From Caproiciproducens galactitolivorans (lineage in GTDB: Bacteria; Bacillota; Clostridia; Oscillospirales; Acutalibacteraceae): a stretch of DNA of 64,000 nt. The notes under the pieces were generated by a model. The model did no database searches. It was not told the origin of the DNA and saw only the letters and a program-made list of their open reading frames with translations. Positions 1-7,667 of the stretch are shown here, in pieces (position 1 is the first letter of the stretch; the number at the start of each line of letters is the position of its first letter). The translations under genes and the position numbers were made by a program. Location: positions 62,001 through 126,000 of the forward strand of contig NZ_JAPOHA010000001.1 of assembly GCF_026672255.1 (NCBI RefSeq), written 5' to 3'.

Positions 1-26
1 ATTAACGAGTTAAAGGGGAAAATAAA

Positions 27-374
27 ATGAATTTTTGGGAAAAGGTCACAGGCAGCGACATGACCAAAGAAATGAAAATTTTTGAATCGCGAGCCCAAAA
101 GCTGCCTGCTGATTATCAAGCGGCATGGGAAAAAATCAATTCCAATCTTTGGCTGCATGCAGATTTCACCGGCCGCAACCTCATGCCGATTCTTGACGGT
201 GTGCTTGGCCTGCTCGAAGAAGCGGCGGCGGACGGTCAGAGCATCCGGGAGGTTTTGGGCGACGACATCGAAGGCTTCTGTTCAGCGCTGGCCGGCGAAG
301 AAGGTGCAAAGTCTTTTCGCGACAAGTGGCGCGAGCAGCTCAATAATACTATCGCTAAAAAATTAGGCAAATAG
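27..374 (+). CDS. DUF1048 family protein (first copy)
   Basis: A 115-residue soluble helical protein of the DUF1048 family, recognised from its opening (NFWEKVTGSDMTKE), the LPADYQ segment and the later GDDIEGFC segment. The molecular function is unknown. DUF1048 genes usually sit with a PadR regulator and an ABC exporter, so a role linked to such a transporter is inference. An AAAGGGG ribosome site precedes the ATG. The gene is 9 bases upstream of a second DUF1048 gene, so the two are surely co-transcribed; the operon start lies left of the window. Confidence 0.85.
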   Translation: MNFWEKVTGSDMTKEMKIFESRAQKLPADYQAAWEKINSNLWLHADFTGRNLMPILDGVLGLLEEAAADGQSIREVLGDDIEGFCSALAGEEGAKSFRDKWREQLNNTIAKKLGK

Positions 375-383
375 GAGGGTAAA

Positions 384-800
384 ATGAGCATACAGGATAT
401 CATCGAAGGCAAAAAAGAGTGGCGGGCGCACATGGCGCGTGTCAAAGCGCTCCCGCAGGATTATCAGATTGTTTATAAAGAGATTCAAAAATATCTCTTT
501 AAGGTCGGCCCTGTTGAACTGACCGAAGAGACGGGTCTGCTCTCGGGGATTGTCGATCTTTTTGAAGAGGGCGTGGCCTCGGGGAAAAGCGTGCTCGAAG
601 TGACGGGCAGCGACGTGGCGGCTTTCTGCGACGATCTGCTCAAAGATTCAAAAACTTACGCAGGCATCTGTCAGGAATCTGTTGGCCAGGAAGTTAACAA
701 GGCTATGAAAAAGGTTGCGCACAAAACCAAAGGAAAAGGGGAAAATCGGGATCGAAAAAGCAATTTAAATAAAAGTCTTTCGAGACCGCGGAAGTCCTGA
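384..800 (+). CDS. DUF1048 family protein (second copy), C terminus altered
   Basis: A paralogue of the preceding gene with the same layout (LPQDYQIVYKEIQKYLF, then GSDVAAFCDDLL). DUF1048 proteins are usually about 110-120 residues; this one has 138. The extra basic tail after about residue 112 (NRDRKSNLNKS) reads into what looks like the remains of a downstream ABC ATPase gene, so the natural stop has probably been lost or moved. It is preceded by GGAGGG. The family call is firm; the native C-terminal end is not. Confidence 0.8.
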   Translation: MSIQDIIEGKKEWRAHMARVKALPQDYQIVYKEIQKYLFKVGPVELTEETGLLSGIVDLFEEGVASGKSVLEVTGSDVAAFCDDLLKDSKTYAGICQESVGQEVNKAMKKVAHKTKGKGENRDRKSNLNKSLSRPRKS

Positions 801-817
801 AGGGCGTGGATTTTTAA
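742..817 (+). pseudogene. Remnant of an ABC transporter ATP-binding gene
   Basis: Across bases 760-817 two frames together spell the usual start of an ABC ATPase. One frame gives NLNKS (within the tail of the upstream gene). After a shift at about base 777 another gives FETAEVLKGVDF and then stops at 815-817, directly before a terminator. The family consensus here is NLTKSFG..EVLKGVDF. The Walker motifs and everything after them are gone. The fit with DUF1048 gene neighbourhoods (regulator, DUF1048, ABC exporter) supports a decayed exporter operon. The identification rests on about 17 residues. Confidence 0.6.
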
Positions 818-823
818 GACGCA

Positions 824-868
824 GAGCCGATAACAGGTGAGATTGTTCACCGTTATCGGCTCTTTTTT
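824..868 (+). terminator. Rho-independent terminator after the DUF1048 operon
   Basis: An 11-bp stem, GAGCCGATAAC (824-834) with GTTATCGGCTC (852-862), continued inward by GGTGA/TCACC and followed by six T residues. Confidence 0.9.
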
Positions 869-887
869 AGGATAACTTAAAAGCGAT

Positions 888-940
888 GGCGGCTGCGGGC
901 ATTCGATAACAATGCATGAAAAGCCGCCTTTTTTCTTTTT
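888..940 (+). terminator. Second terminator-like hairpin in tandem
   Basis: GGCGGCT (888-894) pairs with AGCCGCC (922-928), with an inner GCATT/AATGC stem, followed by TTTTTTCTTTTT. It backs up the terminator about 20 bases upstream. The 801-1072 interval otherwise holds only the tetR promoter and operator. Confidence 0.7.
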
Positions 941-997
941 GAAAATAAGGACAATGATGGGCATAATAATGCAGCTTTGGATGGAAAGTTTCTACTA

Positions 998-1026
998 TTT
1001 ACAAATAAAAAAGATTGGTGTATAAT
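998..1026 (+). promoter_or_regulatory. Sigma-A promoter of the tetR-TSUP operon
   Basis: A -35 TTTACA (998-1003), a 17-bp spacer and a -10 TATAAT (1021-1026) preceded by TG. A consensus-like promoter 47 bases before the tetR start. Confidence 0.85.
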
Positions 1027-1040
1027 AACGACAAAAATTT

Positions 1041-1058
1041 TATGAACCATGATTCATA
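1041..1058 (+). promoter_or_regulatory. Likely TetR auto-operator palindrome
   Basis: TATGAACCATGATTCATA is an 18-bp palindrome with one mismatched pair (positions 7 and 12). It lies between the -10 element and the ribosome site of the TetR gene, a standard place for autorepression. The link to this TetR protein is inference. Confidence 0.65.
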
Positions 1059-1072
1059 ACAGGGGGCCGTGT

Positions 1073-1630
1073 ATGCCAAAGATCATAAAGAATGTGGATC
1101 AAACCATTCGGGAATGCGCAAGGGAGCTATTTATTCAGTCTAGTTTCAATGATGTTGATATGCAGATGATATCAAAAAAATCCGGAATCGCTGTGGGAAC
1201 CCTATATCATTACTATGTAAGCAAAAAGCAGCTTTATATCAGTATTCTTAACGAAAGCTGGGAAAGCACTTTTCGCAGGCTTGATGCTGTCAATCATTCC
1301 GATCTTCCATCAAAAGAAAAATTGAGGCGATTCCTATGCACGTTATATGATGATATTGAAGCAAGAAACGGTATAGGGAAAGTAATCCTGAATTCTTCAG
1401 CGGATGTATTTAGGGATGACAAAGAGGTTCAGGATATAAAGAACAGCTTGTTTCTAAAAACGAAAACGCTTTTTCAAAGTTTTAAAAAGATTGAAACATT
1501 CGGAAACTGCGATGCCAAATTAGCAGAAACATTAATCGTATCCGTCTTAACAATGCTGGAATTTTATCCAAATGATAAAAACGGAAATATTGACTATTTA
1601 TCAAATTATTTTAATCTAACAATCTTATAA
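1073..1630 (+). CDS. TetR/AcrR family transcriptional regulator
   Basis: A 185-residue TetR-type repressor. The N-terminal helix-turn-helix is clear (ISKKSGIAVGTLYHYYVSKK, about residues 32-51). The C-terminal ligand domain has no recognisable specificity. The start is placed at ATG 1073 behind AGGGGGC rather than at the in-frame ATG 1049, because 1049 lies inside the probable operator palindrome and has no ribosome site. It heads a two-gene unit with the TSUP transporter 22 bases downstream and probably controls it together with itself. Confidence 0.85.
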   Translation: MPKIIKNVDQTIRECARELFIQSSFNDVDMQMISKKSGIAVGTLYHYYVSKKQLYISILNESWESTFRRLDAVNHSDLPSKEKLRRFLCTLYDDIEARNGIGKVILNSSADVFRDDKEVQDIKNSLFLKTKTLFQSFKKIETFGNCDAKLAETLIVSVLTMLEFYPNDKNGNIDYLSNYFNLTIL

Positions 1631-1652
1631 AAAAGGGGTCTATCATAATTAT

Positions 1653-2459
1653 ATGCAGATATTTTATTATTTAATGGCAGTCGTAGTCGGCGTTCTCACG
1701 GGAAGTATCACAAGCCTGATAGGAGCAAGCGGGGTTATGATCATTGTTCCTATCTTGACGATGTTCTTTCATGTCAGTATCCACAATGCGATTGGAACAA
1801 GCCTTTTCGTTGATGTTATAGCATCTTTGACGGTATCTTATTCCTACTTTAAAAAGGGCAATATTGATCTTAAATCAGGCATCTGGATCGCTTTGACTTC
1901 CATAATAGGCGCTCAATTCGGCGCGTCGTGGGCAAATAAAATGGGGGCGGCTAATTTATCCGCCGTCTTCGGTATTGTGATGATTCTCGCTGGATTCTCA
2001 TTGCTTCGCAAAGGCTTTCAAACAGAAGACGACTCGTCTAAACCCATAGGCAGATTTTTGAATTTTAACAAGGAATATCAAAAAATCATAGCGGCTTTGC
2101 TGATAGGGCTCGGTATAGGCATATTAAGCGGCTTGTTTGGTGCCGGCGGCGGCGTTATGATCCTGTTAGCTTTAACTGTCTTAATGTCTTTCCCGCTTCA
2201 TAAGGCGATCGGAACTTCAACGATGATCATGGCTATAACAGCTCTTTCTTCAACGATCGGTTATGCCAGCAGAGGAAATATTGACCTTGTAATCGGAAGC
2301 TTTATCGCCGCAGGGGCAGTGATCGGCGGAATTGTAGGATCGAAGTTTGCCAACAATATGATTGAAAAGACACTCCAAAAGGTTGTCGGAATATTCTTTA
2401 TGGCTATGGGTGTAATCATGGCTGCAATCGTTATCATAAAGTCGGTAAATATTCACTGA
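1653..2459 (+). CDS. Sulfite exporter TauE/SafE (TSUP) family membrane protein
   Basis: A 268-residue integral membrane protein with about eight hydrophobic segments in two repeated halves. Each half has the family glycine-rich start (GVLTGSITSLIGASG near residue 12; GIGILSGLFGAGGGVMILLA near 156) and an AIGTS motif. TSUP proteins move small anions such as sulfite, sulfoacetate or other organosulfur or organic anions out of or into the cell; the substrate cannot be read from sequence. Co-transcribed with the TetR regulator, it is probably induced by its own substrate or a toxic anion. Confidence 0.85.
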   Translation: MQIFYYLMAVVVGVLTGSITSLIGASGVMIIVPILTMFFHVSIHNAIGTSLFVDVIASLTVSYSYFKKGNIDLKSGIWIALTSIIGAQFGASWANKMGAANLSAVFGIVMILAGFSLLRKGFQTEDDSSKPIGRFLNFNKEYQKIIAALLIGLGIGILSGLFGAGGGVMILLALTVLMSFPLHKAIGTSTMIMAITALSSTIGYASRGNIDLVIGSFIAAGAVIGGIVGSKFANNMIEKTLQKVVGIFFMAMGVIMAAIVIIKSVNIH

Positions 2460-2540
2460 AAGCTGTTATCGACGCTTTTGATGTTACGATTGCGGTTGAT
2501 TTCGAAACCTGCCGCCGGAAACAATAGCTTACAGATACAA

Positions 2541-2580
2541 AAAAATATCCCGCAGTTCAAAAAGCTGCGGGATATTTTTT
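2541..2580. terminator. Bidirectional terminator between convergent genes
   Basis: A 15-bp perfect stem, AAAAATATCCCGCAG (2541-2555) with CTGCGGGATATTTTT (2565-2579), flanked by A and T runs on both sides. It serves the TSUP gene (+) and the MFS gene (-). Confidence 0.9.
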
Positions 2581-2597
2581 GCAGAATTGGTTTTCCT

Positions 2598-3761
2598 TTA
2601 TTCTGTAGCTTTTTGTCCGGAATAAAATCGAATGGCGCCCGCAAGGCCGACGACGGTAATTCCCGCGAGTACGTAATATGCCGTACGAATATTGAATTGC
2701 CCCGTAACCGCGCCGGTAATCATCGGGAAGGTGGTCATGCCGATCGCGTAAACTGCCTGATAAAAGCCCATTGCCGTGGAGCTTTTTGCTTTCGGAATGT
2801 CCTTCATTGCTTCCGAAGTACAGAAGGAGAACAGGATTCCGGTTGAAAGTCCGGATAAAATCTGCGCCGCACAAATCCATTCTACTGTCGGAAGGTTGGG
2901 AAGGAGGATGCAGTACGCCGCGAGACAAAGCAAGATTACGGGAATCCAGATTCGGGCCCCGGCTTTCTGTGCCGCTTTTGAAGCGGTAAAATAGGAGCTG
3001 ATGACGGCTGTCAGAATATAAATAATGGAGCAGATGCCAATCTGAACGCTGCTCGCGCCCCGGGACTGCGCGATTTTCGTGGTAAAGGACATCGAAGTAG
3101 ACAGCTGGACGCCTTGCTGAATGAGCGCCAGCAGGGAAAACACAATCAGCCGCTTGTTAAAGTAAACCTGAACGAGTTCTTTTACAGGAAGCGCATCTTC
3201 GCCTGTATCCGCTTCTTTCAGAAAGAAGGACAGCAAAAACGCGGGAATCGCAAGGAGGAAGCTTAAGGCGCAAAGCAGCTGCATCCCGTATTTTTCGTGC
3301 AGCAGGGTACCGGCCAGAAAACCGATCAGAATGCCGAAATTATTCGCGCCCACTGCCAAGCCGGAAGCCTGCTGAAGCTGTTCCTTTTCATAATAGGAGA
3401 AAAACAGAATCATAAAAGAAATCCACATGGCGGACGCGCAGCCGGACAGAATGCTGCCGATCAGATAGCCCCATTCATTCGGAAGCAGAATCCGGAACAG
3501 CGAGGCAGTGCCGGCCAACAGTATCCCGAGAAGAATAAAGGGTTTATGCCTTGCTTTCCGGTCGGCCATCAATCCGATCGGCATTCGTAAAGCAAGCTGG
3601 GAAAAGCCATAAGCGCCGACGATCAGGCCGATCAGGGACGGAACGACCCCGATGGAAGTCAGGTAAGTTGCCTGATAGGGAATATAAATATACTGGGAAA
3701 ACCAGAAGACGGTGATAACGGTTAATAAAATCCGTTTTTGCTGTTGATTCGACCGAAACAT
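2598..3761 (-). CDS. MFS transporter
   Basis: A 388-residue major facilitator protein with about 12 membrane segments and the loop 2-3 signature (GLMADRKARHKP) near residue 60. The start at 3761 (MFRSNQQQKR) is preferred because a GGAAGGGA ribosome site lies just upstream. A longer frame to 3830 would run through a hairpin and adds a non-membrane leader. The substrate is unknown; drug-efflux or sugar-type uptake are both possible. It follows iolA on the same strand but is separated by a hairpin, so an inositol role is possible but unsupported. Confidence 0.85.
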   Translation of the reverse strand: MFRSNQQQKRILLTVITVFWFSQYIYIPYQATYLTSIGVVPSLIGLIVGAYGFSQLALRMPIGLMADRKARHKPFILLGILLAGTASLFRILLPNEWGYLIGSILSGCASAMWISFMILFFSYYEKEQLQQASGLAVGANNFGILIGFLAGTLLHEKYGMQLLCALSFLLAIPAFLLSFFLKEADTGEDALPVKELVQVYFNKRLIVFSLLALIQQGVQLSTSMSFTTKIAQSRGASSVQIGICSIIYILTAVISSYFTASKAAQKAGARIWIPVILLCLAAYCILLPNLPTVEWICAAQILSGLSTGILFSFCTSEAMKDIPKAKSSTAMGFYQAVYAIGMTTFPMITGAVTGQFNIRTAYYVLAGITVVGLAGAIRFYSGQKATE

Positions 3762-3810
3762 GAGATCATCCCTTCCGTGCCGTTCATTCGAAGAGATCAG
3801 TATGCCAGCG

Positions 3811-3851
3811 AAAAGGGAGACTACTTCCATTAGCGAAATAGTCTCCCTTTT
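3811..3851 (-). terminator. Hairpin between iolA and the MFS gene
   Basis: AAAAGGGAGACTA (3811-3823) pairs with TAGTCTCCCTTTT (3839-3851), a 13-bp stem with a 15-base loop. On the minus strand it ends in only four U residues, so it is either a weak terminator for iolA or a leader hairpin of the MFS message. Confidence 0.55.
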
Positions 3852-3913
3852 CTTTTATAAATAGGGGATTGGAAAAAGTATAGGCTTATTGATATATTTT
3901 ATCGGATGGGAAA

Positions 3914-5425
3914 TTAAATGGTGCCGTCCCATGTGCTTACATTTGTGGATTTGCTTTCTTCCTCGTCAAACCAGCGGGTGGTAACAACCTTGCTTTCCGT
4001 AAAGAAGCGGAATCCGTCTTTTCCAAGGCAGTGCAGGTCGCCGAAGAAGGATTTCTTATGTCCGGCAAACGGGAAGTACCCTACCGGTACCGGAATACCA
4101 ACATTTACGCCGACCATGCCGCCGTCCGTATGACGGACGAACTCTCTGGCATAATGGCCGTTTTGCGTAAAGATAACCGAACCGTTCGCGTACGGATTGT
4201 TGTTCATTACGGCAAGGCCTTCTTCAAAGGTTTTTACTCTCTTTACGCAGAGAACCGGCCCGAAGATTTCACGGTCGCCGATCGTCATGCCGGGTTTTAC
4301 ATGATCAAAAATCGTCGCCCCAAGGTAGAAGCCCTCTTCAAAGCCTTCAACGGTAACATTTCTGCCGTCGAGGACCAGCTCCGCGCCTTCGTCGATGCCC
4401 TTCTGAATCCAGTTCAGGATGGACTGGCGATGCGCTTCGTTGACAACCGGGCCGAGTTTTGTGGATTTATCATAGGCAGGTCCGATCTTAATTTCTTTTG
4501 CCTGCTTTGCAATCTCCGCTACCAGCTTATCGGCGATTCCTTCCTGCGCGACAATAACGGGAAGCGCCATGCAGCGCTCGCCGGCACAGCCGTATGCAGC
4601 GTTAATGATACCGGCCGCCGTTCTCTCAACCGGAGCGTCGTTCAGAACAAGCGCGTGGTTTTTCGCCTCGCACAGAGCCTGTACACGTTTGCCGGCTGCC
4701 GCGGCGGTGGAGTAAATGTGAAGGCCGACCTCTGTGGAGCCTACAAATGTAATAGCCTTGATATCCGGATGCGTCAGGAGGATTTCCGCCTCGTGACGGG
4801 AGCAGGTAACAATGTTGATGACTCCGTCCGGTAAACCGGCTTCTTTATACAGTTCGACAAAGCGGAGCGCGGACTGCGGGGTGAAAGTCGCCGCTTTCAG
4901 AACGATTGTGTTGCCGCAGGCGATGCAGATCGGGGTCATCCAGCCCATCGGAATCATGGACGGGAAGTTGAACGGGATGATGCCGGCGCATACGCCGAGA
5001 GGCTCACGGTACAATACGGTATCGTATCCTCTGGAAGCGTCCATCAGGCTGTCGCCCATCATCAGGGATGTTGCGGAAATAGCCTGCTCCGTTCCTTCTT
5101 TTGCTTTCAGAACGTCGCCCTGTGCTTCCGCCCAGTTCTTGCCGTTTTCCTGTGCAACCAGGTAGGTCAGCTCATCCATGTGCGCTACGATCAGTTCACG
5201 CATTTTAAACAGAATCTGTACGCGCTTGGTGACAGGGGTTGACGACCAGCCCGGGAATGCCGCTTTTGCGCTTGCAACAGCCTTTTCCACTTCGTCCGGT
5301 GTGCAGCAGGGAACCTGAGCAATAATTTCGCCTGTGCTCGGGTCATAAGCGTCGCTGTATTTGGAAGTTTTGGACTCCACAAATTCACCGTTAATATAAG
5401 GCTTTAGTTTTTTAACTTCACTCAT
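3914..5425 (-). CDS. iolA: CoA-acylating methylmalonate/malonate-semialdehyde dehydrogenase
   Basis: A 503-residue aldehyde dehydrogenase of the MmsA/IolA type, which oxidises malonate semialdehyde (last step of inositol breakdown) or methylmalonate semialdehyde with NAD+ and CoA to acetyl- or propionyl-CoA plus CO2. Visible are the NAD-binding FNFP motif (about residue 152), the GSTEVG segment (about 229) and the catalytic cysteine in GERC (Cys285); full length for the family. A GGAGG site precedes the ATG. It is transcribed away from the rest of the iol genes from its own promoter, which carries the same repeat as the main iol promoter. Confidence 0.93.
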   Translation of the reverse strand: MSEVKKLKPYINGEFVESKTSKYSDAYDPSTGEIIAQVPCCTPDEVEKAVASAKAAFPGWSSTPVTKRVQILFKMRELIVAHMDELTYLVAQENGKNWAEAQGDVLKAKEGTEQAISATSLMMGDSLMDASRGYDTVLYREPLGVCAGIIPFNFPSMIPMGWMTPICIACGNTIVLKAATFTPQSALRFVELYKEAGLPDGVINIVTCSRHEAEILLTHPDIKAITFVGSTEVGLHIYSTAAAAGKRVQALCEAKNHALVLNDAPVERTAAGIINAAYGCAGERCMALPVIVAQEGIADKLVAEIAKQAKEIKIGPAYDKSTKLGPVVNEAHRQSILNWIQKGIDEGAELVLDGRNVTVEGFEEGFYLGATIFDHVKPGMTIGDREIFGPVLCVKRVKTFEEGLAVMNNNPYANGSVIFTQNGHYAREFVRHTDGGMVGVNVGIPVPVGYFPFAGHKKSFFGDLHCLGKDGFRFFTESKVVTTRWFDEEESKSTNVSTWDGTI

Positions 5426-5439
5426 TACATAGCTCCTCC

Positions 5440-5512
5440 TTCAAAATGATTAAGTTTTGAACATATTGAATACTTTTGGACTCATTATAGCCTGCTATTT
5501 ATCAAAAGTCAA
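5440..5512 (-). promoter_or_regulatory. iolA promoter with candidate IolR operator repeats
   Basis: Read leftward: -35 TTGACT (5512-5507), a 17-bp spacer and -10 TATAAT (5489-5484). Between the -10 and the ribosome site lie three direct copies of a YCAADA core (TCCAAAA at 5480-5474, TTCAATA at 5470-5464, TTCAAAA at 5461-5455) and an inverted TTCAAAA at 5440-5446. Bacillus subtilis IolR binds tandem 11-mers with this core. A further TTCAAAA/TTTTGAA pair lies upstream at 5519-5542. Confidence 0.75.
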
Positions 5513-5618
5513 GAACTATTCAAAATATATTCATTTTTTGAAGGCGAGAGCGGATAAAGAAGGAATGAACCGGGTTATGCCGTTCATTTTTGAATTTCGA
5601 TTTGATCAAATTGAAAGC

Positions 5619-6377
5619 TTACTTTGCAATTAGAATCCTTCCGCCGTGCTCTTCAATATAGCTGCAGACGTCTTTCGGCGGGTACTCGTCGGTTACGAGC
5701 GTATTTACTTTACTGAGGTTGCAGTACGTAATCAGGGATACCACCCCGCATTTGCTGCGGTCGGCCAGCAAATATACCTGCTGGCTGCGCTGCACGGCCA
5801 TCCGTTTCACATCCGATTCCAGCGGGGAGGAATTGGTGCAGCCGCTGGCGATGGAAAAGCCGGTGGCGGCCATGAACGCCTTACTGATATTATACGTTTG
5901 CAGAACCTGCGCGGCGCTGGAGCCGGTAAAGGACAGCGTCTTCCGGTTCAGCGTGCCGGACAGCGAAATAATGTTTATATTGCTGTAGGGGATGGCGCGT
6001 ATGATAATTTCAACATTATTCGTCAGGATAGTGACTTCTTTCTTGTTTCCGATATGGTCAATGATTGGAAGGGTGGTTGTACCGGAGTCAATGAAGATAA
6101 TGTCGCCGTCTTCCACCAGTTCCGCGGCCGCGGCCGCAATACGCTCTTTTACGTTCAGGTTGGATATGTTTCTTTCTTCAAAGGAGGTCAGCTCTTTTTC
6201 CGGAAGAACCGTAACGCCCCCGTAAATCTTTTTGATATCCCCGCCTGCCAGAATTTCGTTCAGGTCTCTTCGGATCGTACTTTTCGAGATCTTAAAATTC
6301 TTACAGATTTGGTCAAGTGTAACGGTTTTGTTTTCATAAATGTAGTCTTTAATTTCTTCAATTCTTTGTGGTCTCAT
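5619..6377 (-). CDS. iolR: DeoR/GlpR family repressor, probable inositol regulator
   Basis: A 252-residue DeoR-type repressor: an N-terminal HTH (VTLDQICKNFKISKSTIRRDLNEI, about residues 18-41), then the sugar-phosphate sensor domain with DSGTTT (about 95), SGTLNRKT (about 130) and a C-terminal VTDE. The start is at 6377 (MRPQRIEEIK) behind AGGGAG; the upstream in-frame Met has no ribosome site. Its position between iolA and the iol operon, and the repeat shared by the three promoters, suggest it is IolR, which in Bacillus is released by the phosphorylated intermediate made by IolC. That ligand is knowledge of the family, not seen here. Confidence 0.85.
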   Translation of the reverse strand: MRPQRIEEIKDYIYENKTVTLDQICKNFKISKSTIRRDLNEILAGGDIKKIYGGVTVLPEKELTSFEERNISNLNVKERIAAAAAELVEDGDIIFIDSGTTTLPIIDHIGNKKEVTILTNNVEIIIRAIPYSNINIISLSGTLNRKTLSFTGSSAAQVLQTYNISKAFMAATGFSIASGCTNSSPLESDVKRMAVQRSQQVYLLADRSKCGVVSLITYCNLSKVNTLVTDEYPPKDVCSYIEEHGGRILIAK

Positions 6378-6487
6378 AACTATTAGCTCCCTTATGTAAT
6401 GATTGGTTTTGAGAATCATCACAAATAAATACCGGCATGCAGCGAGGCGGACGATGATTCGCAAAAAATGAATACATCTTTATCTGT

Positions 6488-6516
6488 ATTATAGTAAATT
6501 TATTCAAAATTTGCAA
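6488..6516 (-). promoter_or_regulatory. iolR promoter with operator-like repeat in the spacer
   Basis: Read leftward: -35 TTGCAA (6516-6511), a 17-bp spacer and -10 TATAAT (6493-6488). The motif TTCAAAAT (6503-6510) sits in the spacer, so the repressor probably limits its own synthesis. The 6378-6785 intergenic region (408 bases) contains this leftward promoter and the rightward iol promoter; nothing else convincing is seen between 6517 and 6713. Confidence 0.7.
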
Positions 6517-6713
6517 CAGGTTTTCAACTGCAAATGCAAAAAATATTTTCCGATACGAATTATGATGAATATATAAGGAATTCAAACATGCCTATATTGG
6601 GTAAGTTTGTTCTAAAATATACAGAAAACGCCGGATTATCACCACTTATTGGATTGAATTTCTTGTAGGTTATCATTTTTGCACAAAAAATTAAAATATT
6701 TTAAAAATAACTA

Positions 6714-6766
6714 TTGAAAAACTGAAAAACATATGCTAACATATAGTCAAAACTTGTTCAAAATGT
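6714..6766 (+). promoter_or_regulatory. Main iol operon promoter and candidate IolR operator
   Basis: A -35 TTGAAA (6714-6719), a 17-bp spacer and an extended -10 TGCTAACAT (TAACAT at 6737-6742). Just downstream, TCAAAA occurs at 6747-6752 and 6758-6763, an exact 11-bp period. This matches the tandem direct-repeat arrangement known for IolR and covers the transcription start. The GAGAGAAGGA ribosome site follows. Confidence 0.72.
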
Positions 6767-6785
6767 TACAGAGAGAAGGACGAAC

Positions 6786-7649
6786 ATGTCTATCTGCTAT
6801 ATGAAAGAGCTTTTAAAGGAAGCAGACAAACACGGCAGGGCGGTTGGAGCCTTCAGCGTGGGAAATATGGAAATGATCATCGGCGCGGTAAAGGCTGCGG
6901 AAGAACTGAACACGCCGATCATTCTGCAGATTGCCGAAGTGCGGCTGCCGCACTCCCCGCTGCACCTGATGGGACCAATGATGATAAAAGCGGCAAAGGA
7001 AGCCAAAGTGGACGTTGCGGTTCACCTTGACCACGGTTTAAAAATAAGTACCGTACAGCAGGCGCTTGATCTTGGCTTTACTTCCGTTATGTTTGACGGC
7101 TCGCGGTATGACCTTGCGGAGAATATCCGGCTGACGGTGGAAGTTGTTGCAATGGCTTCCCGCACCGGGTCGACAACGGAAGCGGAACTCGGCGTGGTCG
7201 GCGGCAGTGAAGACGGCAGCGAAAACCACAAAATCGTCTGCACGGACCCCGCGGTGGCGAAACGCTTTGCAGAAGAAACCGGCGTGGACGCGCTTGCGGT
7301 CGCGATCGGCAACGCACACGGGCATTACGCCGCGGAACCGAAACTGCGGTTCGATATCCTGAAAGAGATCGCGGATCAGGTTGACCTTCCGCTGGTTCTG
7401 CACGGAGGCACCGGTATCAGCGCCGAAGATTTCCGCAGAAGTATTACCCTGGGAATACGGAAAATCAATATTGCAACGGCGAACTTTGACGCGCTTACAC
7501 AGGAGGCCGGCATCTATTTTCAAGAAGACGCCTCTCCCAATTACTTTAAGCTGAACGAAGCCATGGTGCGCGGCGTTTATAAAAATGTAAAGCGGCACAT
7601 CCTGATATTCAACAATCAGGTACCGCTTGATCAAATAGAAAACGCTTGA
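6786..7649 (+). CDS. iolJ: Class II aldolase, probable 6-phospho-5-dehydro-2-deoxygluconate aldolase
   Basis: A 287-residue zinc-dependent class II aldolase. IolJ splits 2-deoxy-5-keto-gluconate 6-phosphate into DHAP and malonate semialdehyde. The catalytic Asp82 and zinc His83 are in HLDHG, with further zinc ligands in GNAHG (His178) and LHGGTG (His206), and the phosphate-binding NIATAN is near 228. Sequence alone hardly separates it from fructose-bisphosphate or tagatose-bisphosphate aldolase; its place as first gene of the iol operon decides the name. iolC follows after 18 bases. Confidence 0.85.
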   Translation: MSICYMKELLKEADKHGRAVGAFSVGNMEMIIGAVKAAEELNTPIILQIAEVRLPHSPLHLMGPMMIKAAKEAKVDVAVHLDHGLKISTVQQALDLGFTSVMFDGSRYDLAENIRLTVEVVAMASRTGSTTEAELGVVGGSEDGSENHKIVCTDPAVAKRFAEETGVDALAVAIGNAHGHYAAEPKLRFDILKEIADQVDLPLVLHGGTGISAEDFRRSITLGIRKINIATANFDALTQEAGIYFQEDASPNYFKLNEAMVRGVYKNVKRHILIFNNQVPLDQIENA

Positions 7650-7667
7650 AAGGAACGGAGTGAAAGA

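Noticed and set aside
3762-3830. Longer N terminus for the MFS protein
   Set aside because: It would extend through a strong hairpin, lacks a ribosome site and adds a non-family leader; the Met at 3761 has GGAAGGGA.
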